A stretch of DNA of 6,320 bases from an uncultured Coprococcus sp. GTDB lineage: Bacteria > Bacillota_A > Clostridia > Lachnospirales > Lachnospiraceae. Below, in pieces: positions 1 through 5,947 of the stretch. Location: contig CAAGAB010000115.1 of assembly GCA_900767685.1 (NCBI GenBank), positions 1 to 6,320 of the forward strand, in the 5' to 3' direction. The notes under the pieces were generated by a model that was given only the letters and a program-made list of their open reading frames with translations, made no database searches and was not told where the DNA came from. The first letter of the stretch is position 1. Every line of letters starts with the position of its first letter. A program made the position numbers and the translations under genes.

Positions 1-575
1 GAGATGAGCTGATGAGGCAGTTCCTTGACATGGCAAGAGAGAATATGGAACTGAGAAAGAAGGTTGAGGCTGGCATCAAAGCTGCCAACACAGGCTTTGT
101 AATAGCGAAGGCTGGTATGAATGAGCAGACGTTGAGTACTGCGCTCATGGCTCCGAAGCAGGAGGTGCGGATCGCCCTTAGCGACAGGAATGTAATGAGT
201 GTTGACATTCCGGTGTACGACTATAAGATGAAAAGCGCAAATTCAAATGACATATATTCGTATGGATTTGCATTTACATCTGGAGAGCTGGACGATGCAG
301 TGAAGTCCCTCTCGGATATACTTCCTGATATGCTGAGACTGGCGGAGGTGGAGAAGTCCTGCCAGATGCTCGCAGCGGAGATAGAGAAGACCAGAAGGCG
401 TGTAAATGCTCTTGAGCATGTCATCATCCCGGAGACCCGGGAGGGAATAAAGTATATAAGTATGAAGCTTGATGAGAATGAGCGAAGCACCCAGGTTAGA
501 CTTATGAAGGTCAAGGACATGATGCTGGAGGAAGCTCATCACTACAAAGAGCATCAGTTTGAGCATGCGCAGTAG
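1..575 (+). CDS. atpD: V-type ATP synthase subunit D, 5'-truncated by the window edge
   Basis: This is subunit D of the V/A-type ATPase, the central-stalk rotor subunit that couples the soluble A3B3 head to the membrane ring. The frame is open from base 3 (D-E-L-M-R-Q-F), so the true start lies to the left; about 190 residues are visible and I infer that some 25-30 N-terminal residues are missing. The ATG at 12 is internal. Seen: an N-terminal amphipathic helix (MARENMELRKKVEAGIKAAN), the family-typical middle segment (NVMSVDIPVYDYK, then a GFAFTSGELDD stretch) and a long C-terminal charged helix (EKTRRRVNALEHVIIPE onward), giving the antiparallel coiled coil expected of subunit D. It ends at TAG 573-575 and is probably the last gene of an ATPase operon, because a terminator follows within 100 bases. 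The family assignment is strong from sequence pattern. Confidence 0.95.
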   Translation, partial: DELMRQFLDMARENMELRKKVEAGIKAANTGFVIAKAGMNEQTLSTALMAPKQEVRIALSDRNVMSVDIPVYDYKMKSANSNDIYSYGFAFTSGELDDAVKSLSDILPDMLRLAEVEKSCQMLAAEIEKTRRRVNALEHVIIPETREGIKYISMKLDENERSTQVRLMKVKDMMLEEAHHYKEHQFEHAQ

Positions 576-654
576 ACAGAATTACATTCTATGTAAGGTA
601 ATAAAAAACGAAACTGGTTTCCGATATTTAAATTTATAGGACAAAAGTTTTGAT

Positions 655-709
655 AAAAAACGCCCACACCTCAGATAAATAAAGGGATGTGGGCGGTTTG
701 ACCTTTTTG
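655..709. terminator. bidirectional-type Rho-independent terminator after atpD
   Basis: CGCCCACACCTC (661-672) pairs with GGGATGTGGGCG (684-695) across an 11-nt loop. The stem is 12 positions with one C/A mismatch and one G-T wobble. On the + strand the run after it is GTTTGACCTTTTTG, so the T-run starts a few bases late. On the - strand the same stem is followed directly by six Ts (complement of 655-660), which is the more canonical arrangement. It most likely ends the ATPase operon and also blocks antisense transcription. Confidence 0.8.
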
Positions 710-725
710 TTGAATATTGAATTAG

Positions 726-929
726 TCGGTTGTATCCCTTCGCAGAAGAACTGGTGTGATCTTCTTGTGGACGGGAAATGAAAGTAATCTGTATTTCCAG
801 TTTGCGGGAAGCAAGACTGTTGCAAGAGTATCAAAGTATGAGATAAGCCAGATAGGCGACAAGGTTTCGTTCGTATTAATGCCACATAAGCTGCACTTCT
901 TTGACAGCACAACCGAAAAAACAATCTAA
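726..929 (+). pseudogene. C-terminal remnant of a UgpC/MsmK-type sugar ABC transporter ATPase (TOBE domain)
   Basis: Reading in the frame that stops at TAA 927-929, bases 774-926 encode about 51 residues that look like the end of a carbohydrate ABC transporter ATPase: GNESNLYFQF, GSKTVARVSKYEISQIGDKV, then KLHFFDSTTEKTI and the stop. Known from the family: UgpC/MsmK/MalK proteins end in a TOBE domain with a G-S/N-E...LY.. strand, a V.RV strand, a G-D-K-V turn and a terminal H-x-FD...TE...I motif; all four occur here in order and at suitable spacing. Upstream of about 771 the frame loses resemblance and hits TAG at 723-725. No Walker A, Walker B or signature motif occurs anywhere in the window and there is no ribosome binding site at a suitable start. 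I conclude the rest of the gene was deleted. A frameshift may also lie near 770, since LVGC and DLLVDGK occur in a neighbouring frame. It is presumably left from an ancestral sugar-uptake operon containing the adjacent hydrolase. Confidence 0.7.
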
Positions 930-930
930 T
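901..930 (+). promoter_or_regulatory. candidate sigma-A promoter for scrB
   Basis: A perfect -35 hexamer TTGACA (901-906) is followed, after 18 bases, by TCTAAT (925-930), which matches TATAAT at five of six positions. The predicted transcript would start near 937, immediately before the ribosome binding site, giving a leader of only about 15 nt. The -35 hexamer is formed by the codons of the conserved F-D-S in the decayed transporter remnant, so it may be fortuitous. It is nevertheless the best promoter match between the upstream terminator and the gene. Confidence 0.5.
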
Positions 931-937
931 CAAGCAG

Positions 938-944
938 AAGGAGG
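938..944 (+). promoter_or_regulatory. ribosome binding site that sets the scrB start
   Basis: AAGGAGG lies 7 bases upstream of ATG 952. This near-perfect Shine-Dalgarno decides the start against the in-frame TTG at 901, which would add 17 residues that read through the remnant, the -10 element and the ribosome binding site itself. Confidence 0.9.
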
Positions 945-951
945 ACATAGT

Positions 952-2409
952 ATGTACACATGCCAGAAGGCAGATGAATATATAAAAAAGAACAGAGTAG
1001 ACAGAGCAGATAAGCCGGAGTTCCACCTCACAACTCCGGTGGGCTGGTTAAACGATCCAAATGGGTTTTCCATATATGGAGGAAAGGTACATTTGTTTTA
1101 CCAGTTCCATCCATACAGTACAGAGTGGGGACCGATGCACTGGGGACACTCCAGTTCAAGGGATTTCATAAAATGGGAAGAGCTTCCAACTGCGCTGGCG
1201 CCAGACTCGGAATTTGATTCATTTGGGTGCTTTTCAGGAACTGCTATAGAAAATGACGGGAAGCATGTATTGTTCTATACAGGAGTAGTTGAGGAAAAAC
1301 TGGCTGATGGAACTAAGAATGTTATACAAAACCAGTGTATGGCTGTAGGTGATGGAACTAGTTATGAAAAAATATCCGGCAATCCTGTTGTTGATGGGAA
1401 GATCATGCCAGAGGAATGCAGCCGTGCTGATTTCAGAGATCCGAAGGTCTGGAAGGATGAGGACGGCAGGTACTATATGCTGACTGGAAACCGGACATAT
1501 GATGGAATCCCTCAGGTTGTACTGTTCTCTTCAGATGATATGTACAACTGGAAATTTGAATCAATATTTGCAAAGGATGAAACAGGTAGATTTGGCGTAG
1601 TATGGGAGTGCCCGGACTATTTTGAGATGGATGGACATAATGTGCTTATAGTATCCCCACAGGACATGTCAGCAGATGGAGAGTTTCACAATGGAAATAA
1701 CGTGGTATTCTTCACAGGCGATGTGGATGAAGAGAGACATATTTTCAAGTATGAAAAAGCGGTATCTGTGGACAGTGGATTTGATTTTTATGCACCGCAG
1801 ACTATAAGAACACCTGATGGCCGAAGAGTGATGATTGGCTGGATGCAGTCTTGGGACAGCGTAAATACGTTGCCACGTGGACAGAAATGGGCATGTATGA
1901 TGTCAGTTCCTAGAGAGCTAATGATCTTTGACGGCAAGCTGATCCAGACTCCGGTCAGAGAGCTTTGTGGATACAGGCAGAACAAGCTGGTAGTTAAAGA
2001 TACTTTGCGTGGTGAGAAGACATATGAAGGCATTAATGGCAGAGTTATCGATATGACAGTTGATATAAAGAAAGCTGACTGCGGACATTTTACAATGCAC
2101 TTTGCAAAGGATGAGATTCATGAAACCAATGTCAGCTATACCCCGGGAACACAAATGCTTGAGATAGACAGAACATTTGCGGGATGGATACGTGATACAA
2201 ACTGTGTGCGCAAGGTCAAAATCAAGAATTGCAATGGTCTTTCAAAAATGAGAATAGTGATGGATTGGAATTCCATAGAGATATTTGTAAATGATGGAGA
2301 ACAAGTGCTGTCTACAGTTATATATACACCGCGCAATGCTCAGGATATTGTATTTAAAACTGACGGATGTGTGGAACTTGAGGTGGAGAAATACGATCTG
2401 AACATATAA
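952..2409 (+). CDS. scrB: GH32 beta-fructosidase / sucrose-6-phosphate hydrolase
   Basis: The 485-residue enzyme hydrolyses beta-fructosides, most likely sucrose-6-phosphate or sucrose to fructose plus glucose(-6-phosphate), in the cytoplasm, since there is no signal peptide. Seen: GH32 motif WLNDPNG with the nucleophile Asp35; an FSG motif at 94-96; the FRDP motif with transition-state-stabilising Asp163; and WECPD with acid/base Glu219, all in the order expected for the five-bladed propeller. GWMQSWDS follows, then a C-terminal beta-sandwich with the typical MDWNSIEIFVNDGE stretch. Length is normal for ScrB/SacA proteins. It is complete, preceded by AAGGAGG and followed by its own terminator, so probably monocistronic. 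An adjacent UgpC/MsmK remnant suggests it once sat beside an ABC sugar importer, in which case unphosphorylated sucrose or short fructo-oligosaccharides could be the substrate. Family and mechanism are secure; exact substrate is not. Confidence 0.93.
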   Translation: MYTCQKADEYIKKNRVDRADKPEFHLTTPVGWLNDPNGFSIYGGKVHLFYQFHPYSTEWGPMHWGHSSSRDFIKWEELPTALAPDSEFDSFGCFSGTAIENDGKHVLFYTGVVEEKLADGTKNVIQNQCMAVGDGTSYEKISGNPVVDGKIMPEECSRADFRDPKVWKDEDGRYYMLTGNRTYDGIPQVVLFSSDDMYNWKFESIFAKDETGRFGVVWECPDYFEMDGHNVLIVSPQDMSADGEFHNGNNVVFFTGDVDEERHIFKYEKAVSVDSGFDFYAPQTIRTPDGRRVMIGWMQSWDSVNTLPRGQKWACMMSVPRELMIFDGKLIQTPVRELCGYRQNKLVVKDTLRGEKTYEGINGRVIDMTVDIKKADCGHFTMHFAKDEIHETNVSYTPGTQMLEIDRTFAGWIRDTNCVRKVKIKNCNGLSKMRIVMDWNSIEIFVNDGEQVLSTVIYTPRNAQDIVFKTDGCVELEVEKYDLNI

Positions 2410-2535
2410 GTCATATGCTCTGATTGATCAAATTTTGAAAGTAGTCTTAATATGTGTAAATATGATGTGGCTGCAATTGCTCCTTTAAGTGCAGATTTTG
2501 CAATAAAATTCTTGAAAACCTAAATACATGTGATA

Positions 2536-2600
2536 AAAATACCAGCTTGCAAAGATTAGAAAAAACATCTGATTTTGCAGACTGGTATTTTGTTTATTTA
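2536..2600 (+). terminator. Rho-independent terminator of scrB
   Basis: AAAATACCAG (2536-2545) and CTGGTATTTT (2582-2591) are perfect 10-base complements. An inner TGCAAA/TTTGCA pairing extends the stem after a small bulge. The T-rich TTTTGTTTATTTA run follows. The A-rich left arm means the structure could also act on the - strand. Confidence 0.85.
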
Positions 2601-2670
2601 TCCAGCAAATATGCTGACTACATGTAAATGCGCAATGTCATCAATTTAAGCGTATTGAAAAAAAGTTAAG

Positions 2671-2700
2671 CTCTGTTATTCAATGCATTTATGTTATACT
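2671..2700 (+). promoter_or_regulatory. extended -10 promoter for the TraX-M20 unit
   Basis: TGTTATACT at 2692-2700 is an extended -10 element: TG, one base, then TATACT matching TATAAT at five of six positions. The -35 region around 2671-2677 (CTCTGTT) is poor, which is acceptable for extended -10 promoters. The predicted start is near 2707, leaving a leader of about 165 nt before the TraX-family start codon. A second TATACT at 2818-2823 lacks both the TG and a -35. Confidence 0.55.
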
Positions 2701-2720
2701 TATAGTGAAAATACTATGAG
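2699..2720 (+). promoter_or_regulatory. operator-like palindrome overlapping the predicted start point
   Basis: CTTATAGTG (2699-2707) and TACTATGAG (2712-2720) form an inverted repeat with 7 of 9 positions complementary around a central AAAA. It overlaps the end of the -10 element and the predicted transcription start, the usual position for a repressor operator. It could instead fold as a weak hairpin at the 5' end of the RNA. No regulator gene is in the window to match it. Confidence 0.35.
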
Positions 2721-2739
2721 GCATGGTATGTTTACAAAG

Positions 2740-2801
2740 ACCTAGATATTGAACAAACTGCTGAAACTGTTGAAAATTATGGTAGTGCATCAGTGCTAGG
2801 T
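2740..2801 (+). other. inverted repeat closing part of the leader RNA
   Basis: ACCTAG (2740-2745) and CTAGGT (2796-2801) are perfect complements 50 bases apart. They enclose a nine-base tandem repeat AAACTGCTG / AAACTGTTG near 2756-2773. In an RNA starting at about 2707 they could close a long-range stem. I do not recognise a known riboswitch or T-box consensus here, and a 6-bp pairing can arise by chance in AT-rich DNA. Confidence 0.2.
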
Positions 2802-2873
2802 TTCTAAAAACGACTACTATACTTATTAGGACTAAAACATCAGTAAGTGTTGGGAAAATAAAGGAGAAATTGC

Positions 2874-3656
2874 ATGAAAGTTCATAATTATAAAATAAAA
2901 AATAACATTGAGCAGGCAGAGGATACAACTTGTGGAACATGCAGAAAAATAACATTGAACGGTATAGGTCTGCTTTCCGGAGCACAGCTTAAGTATATAG
3001 CGTTCATTTCAATGCTTATAGATCATACGAATAAGACTTTGCTGTATCCGTATCTGGACGGTGGAATAATATCGGCTGTAAGTGATGTGTTTGATGTCCT
3101 GGGACGGATAGCCTTCCCAATATTCATATATATGTTGGTGGAGGGATATTTTCATACGAGAAACAAGTGGAAGTATCTTGGAATGCTGCTTATATTTGGT
3201 GTGATATCTGAGATCCCTTATGACATGTTCTCCAGTGGCGTATTCTTTGAATGGAATGCAAATAATATTATGTTTACATTGGCGATGGTGCTGGCAATGA
3301 TATGGATCATAGATGTGCTGAGGAAAAAAATGGAGAAGCTTCCCAAGGTAGTTTGGTTTATAGCAACGATACCGATAGTTGCCATAGTGTGTCTTATATC
3401 GATGAATCTTGCGGTTGATTATGACTACCACGCCATACTTATAGGATATTTCCTGTATATATTTCATGAAAAGTCCGCAATTGCAATACCGTTCTGCTAC
3501 CTGGCGATGTTCAAGGAACCGTGGGCACTGTTGGGGTTTGGACTGACTTTGACATACAATGGCAAGCGCGGCAGGCAGAATAAGCTGGTGAATTATCTGT
3601 TCTATCCAGTGCATATGCTGATACTCGGTATTATAAGGATGTGTCTTGGGCTGTGA
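2874..3656 (+). CDS. TraX-family integral membrane protein
   Basis: The 260-residue polytopic membrane protein belongs to the TraX family, named for the F-plasmid pilin acetylase and related to membrane acyltransferases. Chromosomal Firmicutes members are common and their substrate is unknown. Seen: LSGAQLKYIAFISMLIDH with the characteristic Asp50-His51 at the end of the first helix; RIAFPIF at 78-84 followed by Glu90-Gly91; SEIPYD at 112-117; NIMFTLA at 131-137; and the C-terminal YNGKRG...YPVHMLIL with His247. About eight hydrophobic segments can be counted. AAGGAG (2861-2866) sits 7 bases before the ATG. The first 34 residues are hydrophilic, include a Cys20-x-x-Cys23 pair and are longer than in most relatives I recall. 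The M20 gene follows after 26 bases. No conjugation genes are nearby, so a role in DNA transfer is not implied. Confidence 0.88.
   Translation: MKVHNYKIKNNIEQAEDTTCGTCRKITLNGIGLLSGAQLKYIAFISMLIDHTNKTLLYPYLDGGIISAVSDVFDVLGRIAFPIFIYMLVEGYFHTRNKWKYLGMLLIFGVISEIPYDMFSSGVFFEWNANNIMFTLAMVLAMIWIIDVLRKKMEKLPKVVWFIATIPIVAIVCLISMNLAVDYDYHAILIGYFLYIFHEKSAIAIPFCYLAMFKEPWALLGFGLTLTYNGKRGRQNKLVNYLFYPVHMLILGIIRMCLGL
2898..2958 (+). repeat. 14-bp direct repeat inside the 5' end of the TraX-family gene
   Basis: AAAAATAACATTGA occurs perfectly at 2898-2911 and 2945-2958. The offset is 47 bases, not a multiple of three, so the copies are read in different frames: K-N-N-I-E in the first and R-K-I-T-L-N in the second. 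This suggests a short local duplication that created part of the unusual N-terminal extension. Confidence 0.8.
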
Positions 3657-3682
3657 TAGATGAGAAGGAGCACGGAGGCGTT

Positions 3683-4864
3683 ATGGAAATTGACAAAGAG
3701 CTGATGACAAAGATATATGACCTCAGGCGCAGGCTTCACAGCATTCCTGAGGCTTCGATGCATGAGATGCGGACTAAGGCGATGCTCATGTCGTTTCTCA
3801 GGGAGAATACTGACCTTGAGATCGTGGATAGAGGCGCTTGGTTTTATGCGGTGCTGAAATCTTCTTATGACAGAATAGGGGATGAAGAAAGAACACCGAT
3901 CGCGTTCAGGGCAGACATGGATGCAGTGTGCGGGCAGGATGGAAAGCCGGGACATTACTGCGGGCATGATGGACATAGCAGTATATTATGTGGGGCTGCG
4001 GCATGGCTGTCCCGTGCAATGGAAAAAAGCGGAAATACGCATGCGTGTGATAGAAACAACGATTCTGGGGCAATTTGCCAGAATCAGATAATTAACAGGG
4101 ACATCTATTTCATTTTCCAGCCCGGCGAGGAGATCGGTGCCGGGGCAAGGCTGTGCAGAGATCTTATAATTGAGAAGAATATAGGTGAGGTTTATGGACT
4201 TCATAATATACCGGGATATCCGAGAAATCATGTGCTGGCGATAGATGGAACATTTGCATGCGCATCAACGGGGCTTGAGATACATATGATAGGGACAGCC
4301 AGCCATGCGGCATATCCTGAGGCGGGAAAGAATCCGGGACCTGCGCTTGCCAGGCTGCTGCTGGAGGTAGAGAAGCTTACGGAGGAGTACAACCGCAGCA
4401 GGGGATTTGTCAGGATGACGCTCATCGGAATGGATATTGGAAGTGCCAATTACGGTGTGGCTGCATCAGAAGGAACGCTGCGCATGACGGTGAGGGCTGA
4501 GAGAGAAAAGATATTTGCCGGGTATGTGGACGAGATAAAGCAGATTGCACAAAATACTGCGGACGATGGGGGCTTCACCCTTGATATACAGGAGATAGAG
4601 CGGTTCCCGGCAACGGAAAATCATGCTGTGAATGTGGACAAACTGAGAAAATGTGCTGCTGACCAGAATATTGTGGTCACAGAACTTGCTGAGCCGATGA
4701 GGTGGTCGGAGGATTTTGGATACTATCTGCAGGAGACAAAGGGAGCATTCTTCGGCGTAGGTGATGGTGAGGATCATGCCCAGCTCCACACGGCGGGATT
4801 CGAGTTCCCGGATGAGATCATAGAGACAGCAGTTAAGATGTTTGTGGGGCTGGCATTGATGTAG
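3683..4864 (+). CDS. M20-family metal-dependent amidohydrolase / aminoacylase
   Basis: The 393-residue cytoplasmic enzyme of the M20 (M20D-like) peptidase family hydrolyses the amide bond of N-acyl amino acids or related amides using a metal pair. Relatives include hippurate hydrolases and N-acetyl-diaminopimelate deacetylases. Seen: RRRLHSIPEASMHE near the N-terminus, FRADMDAV with Asp78/Asp80, HYCGHDGH with probable ligands Cys93 and His95, FQPGEEIGAG with catalytic Glu149 and ligand Glu150, YGLHN with His174, the dimerisation-domain motif GTASHAAYP with His208, and C-terminal ligand His369 in LHTAGFEFPDE. All expected active-site residues are present. ATG 3683 is preferred over the in-frame GTG at 3641, which lies inside the TraX-family gene; GGAGG (3674-3678) precedes the ATG, with an unusually short 4-base gap. 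It sits 26 bases after the TraX-family stop, so co-transcription is likely. Substrate is unknown. Confidence 0.9.
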   Translation: MEIDKELMTKIYDLRRRLHSIPEASMHEMRTKAMLMSFLRENTDLEIVDRGAWFYAVLKSSYDRIGDEERTPIAFRADMDAVCGQDGKPGHYCGHDGHSSILCGAAAWLSRAMEKSGNTHACDRNNDSGAICQNQIINRDIYFIFQPGEEIGAGARLCRDLIIEKNIGEVYGLHNIPGYPRNHVLAIDGTFACASTGLEIHMIGTASHAAYPEAGKNPGPALARLLLEVEKLTEEYNRSRGFVRMTLIGMDIGSANYGVAASEGTLRMTVRAEREKIFAGYVDEIKQIAQNTADDGGFTLDIQEIERFPATENHAVNVDKLRKCAADQNIVVTELAEPMRWSEDFGYYLQETKGAFFGVGDGEDHAQLHTAGFEFPDEIIETAVKMFVGLALM

Positions 4865-4916
4865 TGCATGTAAGAGATAGTAAGTTATTTGATGTTCAAA
4901 AATGGGGTAAAGTCGT

Positions 4917-5810
4917 ATGAAGATAAAATATGACAGACGCGTAATGCATATAATTCTGATCACCGCGGTGGTGGTATCTGTTCCTACACTTGTAGGAATG
5001 ATCTGTGGTGTGTTTTTTGATGATGTTGTCAGTACATTTTGCGATGTTATGATGGTTATGGGTGTTATAACATTTTGCCCTATGGCTGGTTTGTGGCTTG
5101 CCTGCCTGGACGCATGGCTGTACCTGAGAGAACTGGGCAAGGCCGGATATGAGGTCCCAGATGACAGAAGAAAATATAGTTGTGTGCTGGAAAATCTGCC
5201 GAGAGAACGAGAAGATTATTGCATCGTTGATGGAAGGGATAGGGATAGCGTGATATCAGCATGTATCACGGCTGTATGTGCACTCTGTTTTGCGGTGGTG
5301 GTCATAAAGTATTATGTAGGGTGGTGGCACTGGATCCCCGGAGTGTCGATTCCTGGAATATGCCTGTGTATTGTTACTGTATTCTGGGTGGCTGGGACAG
5401 TTGTATATTATAGACAGTCTGACAATAGAAGATATAGAGGAAGGCTTGAACCGGTCGATGACAGAAAGGTAAGAACCGATCTGTTTAAGAAGATAATGAC
5501 TGTACTTTTGGCTGGCTTTGTATCCGCGATTTTTGATTTGGCTATGTTTTCTGCGGCTGGTTACATGGCCAAAGCGCAGGTGGAGGCGGATGTTGAGAAG
5601 GTGAGATACGAGGTCGCTGGTATCAGCGATGTATCCCGTGACGGTCAAGATGGAATATACCAGCCAGGAGAGATAGACACGGACAAGCTGAGCATAGATT
5701 TTCGGATGAAAGACGGACGCCTTGAATGGCAGTCAGAGCATGGACAGATGAAGCTTACATATGTGTATACATGGAAATATGGGAAGACGGAAAGAATGGT
5801 TATCAGATGA
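4917..5810 (+). CDS. unrecognised membrane protein with five predicted helices and a C-terminal outer domain
   Basis: I do not recognise this 297-residue protein. Hydrophobic segments lie at about 11-34, 40-64, 112-133, 140-165 and 192-217. The loops at 70-111 (RRKY, PREREDY, GRDRD) and 166-191 (RQSDNRRYRGR) are rich in charge, placing them and the N-terminus (MKIKYDRR) inside by the positive-inside rule. The last 80 residues would then be outside; they are polar, start with a short acidic helix (KAQVEADVEKVRYEV) and end in alternating strands (KLSIDFRMKDGRLEWQ, KLTYVYTWKYG). The helices are unusually rich in cysteine and tryptophan (for example GWWHWIP at 135-141). The start has only a weak GGGGT (4904-4908) upstream. 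It follows the M20 gene by 52 bases with no terminator between. No catalytic or transport motif is visible. Confidence 0.8.
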   Translation: MKIKYDRRVMHIILITAVVVSVPTLVGMICGVFFDDVVSTFCDVMMVMGVITFCPMAGLWLACLDAWLYLRELGKAGYEVPDDRRKYSCVLENLPREREDYCIVDGRDRDSVISACITAVCALCFAVVVIKYYVGWWHWIPGVSIPGICLCIVTVFWVAGTVVYYRQSDNRRYRGRLEPVDDRKVRTDLFKKIMTVLLAGFVSAIFDLAMFSAAGYMAKAQVEADVEKVRYEVAGISDVSRDGQDGIYQPGEIDTDKLSIDFRMKDGRLEWQSEHGQMKLTYVYTWKYGKTERMVIR

Positions 5811-5813
5811 TAC

Positions 5814-5829
5814 TACGGAAACTTCCGTA
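5814..5829 (+). terminator. small hairpin just after the membrane-protein gene
   Basis: TACGGAA (5814-5820) and TTCCGTA (5823-5829) are perfect complements and would fold as a 6-bp stem with a 4-base loop. It starts 3 bases after the stop codon. No T-run follows, so it is at best a weak terminator or an mRNA 3'-end stabiliser. Confidence 0.35.
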
Positions 5830-5947
5830 CTCAGGCATAAAATTCCTCTTATAGAACAAAATAAATATAGAGCGTGTTGCAGACCAGTATGAGGTTTTGC
5901 ATGGCATGTCCTAAAGAGTGATGGATTATTGTGTGTGGAGGTTCGAC

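Larger units (their letters stand above)
576..951. other. intergenic region between atpD and scrB
   Basis: This gap of 376 bases holds, in order: about 80 AT-rich bases with only tiny palindromes (GAAAC/GTTTC at 610-621 and CAAAAGTTTTG at 642-652), a stem-loop terminator, a decayed UgpC/MsmK-type coding remnant, and the promoter and ribosome binding site of the GH32 gene. I see no intact gene on either strand. The long - strand frame running through it (about 634-1026) is antisense to the remnant and lacks family features. Confidence 0.7.
2410..2873. other. intergenic region between scrB and the TraX-family gene
   Basis: This AT-rich gap of 464 bases holds the scrB terminator, a small palindrome CAGCA/TGCTG (2603-2607 and 2612-2616), an extended -10 promoter, a palindrome at the predicted start point, and a leader with a closing inverted repeat. 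The 8-bp palindrome GCAATTGC lies at 2473-2480. No complete gene is supported. One start-less frame from 2709 to 2807 reads as protein-like but is unrecognised. Confidence 0.6.

Noticed and set aside
901..951. Longer scrB start at TTG 901
   Set aside because: The extra 17 residues would cover the ribosome binding site and the remnant's stop region. AAGGAGG at 938-944 clearly serves ATG 952, and the GH32 domain begins shortly after that start.
634..1026. 130-codon - strand frame
   Set aside because: It runs antisense to the transporter remnant and the scrB start, crosses the terminator stem, has no ribosome binding site and shows no family features.
2939..2992. 17-codon overlapping frame starting at ATG 2939 within the TraX-family gene
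   Set aside because: It shares the K-N-N-I-E peptide with the main frame only because of the 14-base duplication, has no good ribosome binding site and ends quickly at TAA.
3009..3614. 201-codon - strand frame inside the TraX-family gene
   Set aside because: It is fully antisense to a well-supported gene, and its composition (many His, Tyr, Gln) is that of a shadow frame.
2874..3656. TraX as a sign of a conjugative element
   Set aside because: No relaxase, coupling protein, type IV secretion gene, integrase or attachment site is visible, and chromosomal TraX-family genes are common in Firmicutes.
4466..5140. 224-codon - strand frame across the M20 and membrane-protein genes
   Set aside because: It spans the ends of two supported + strand genes and has no domain pattern or translation signal.
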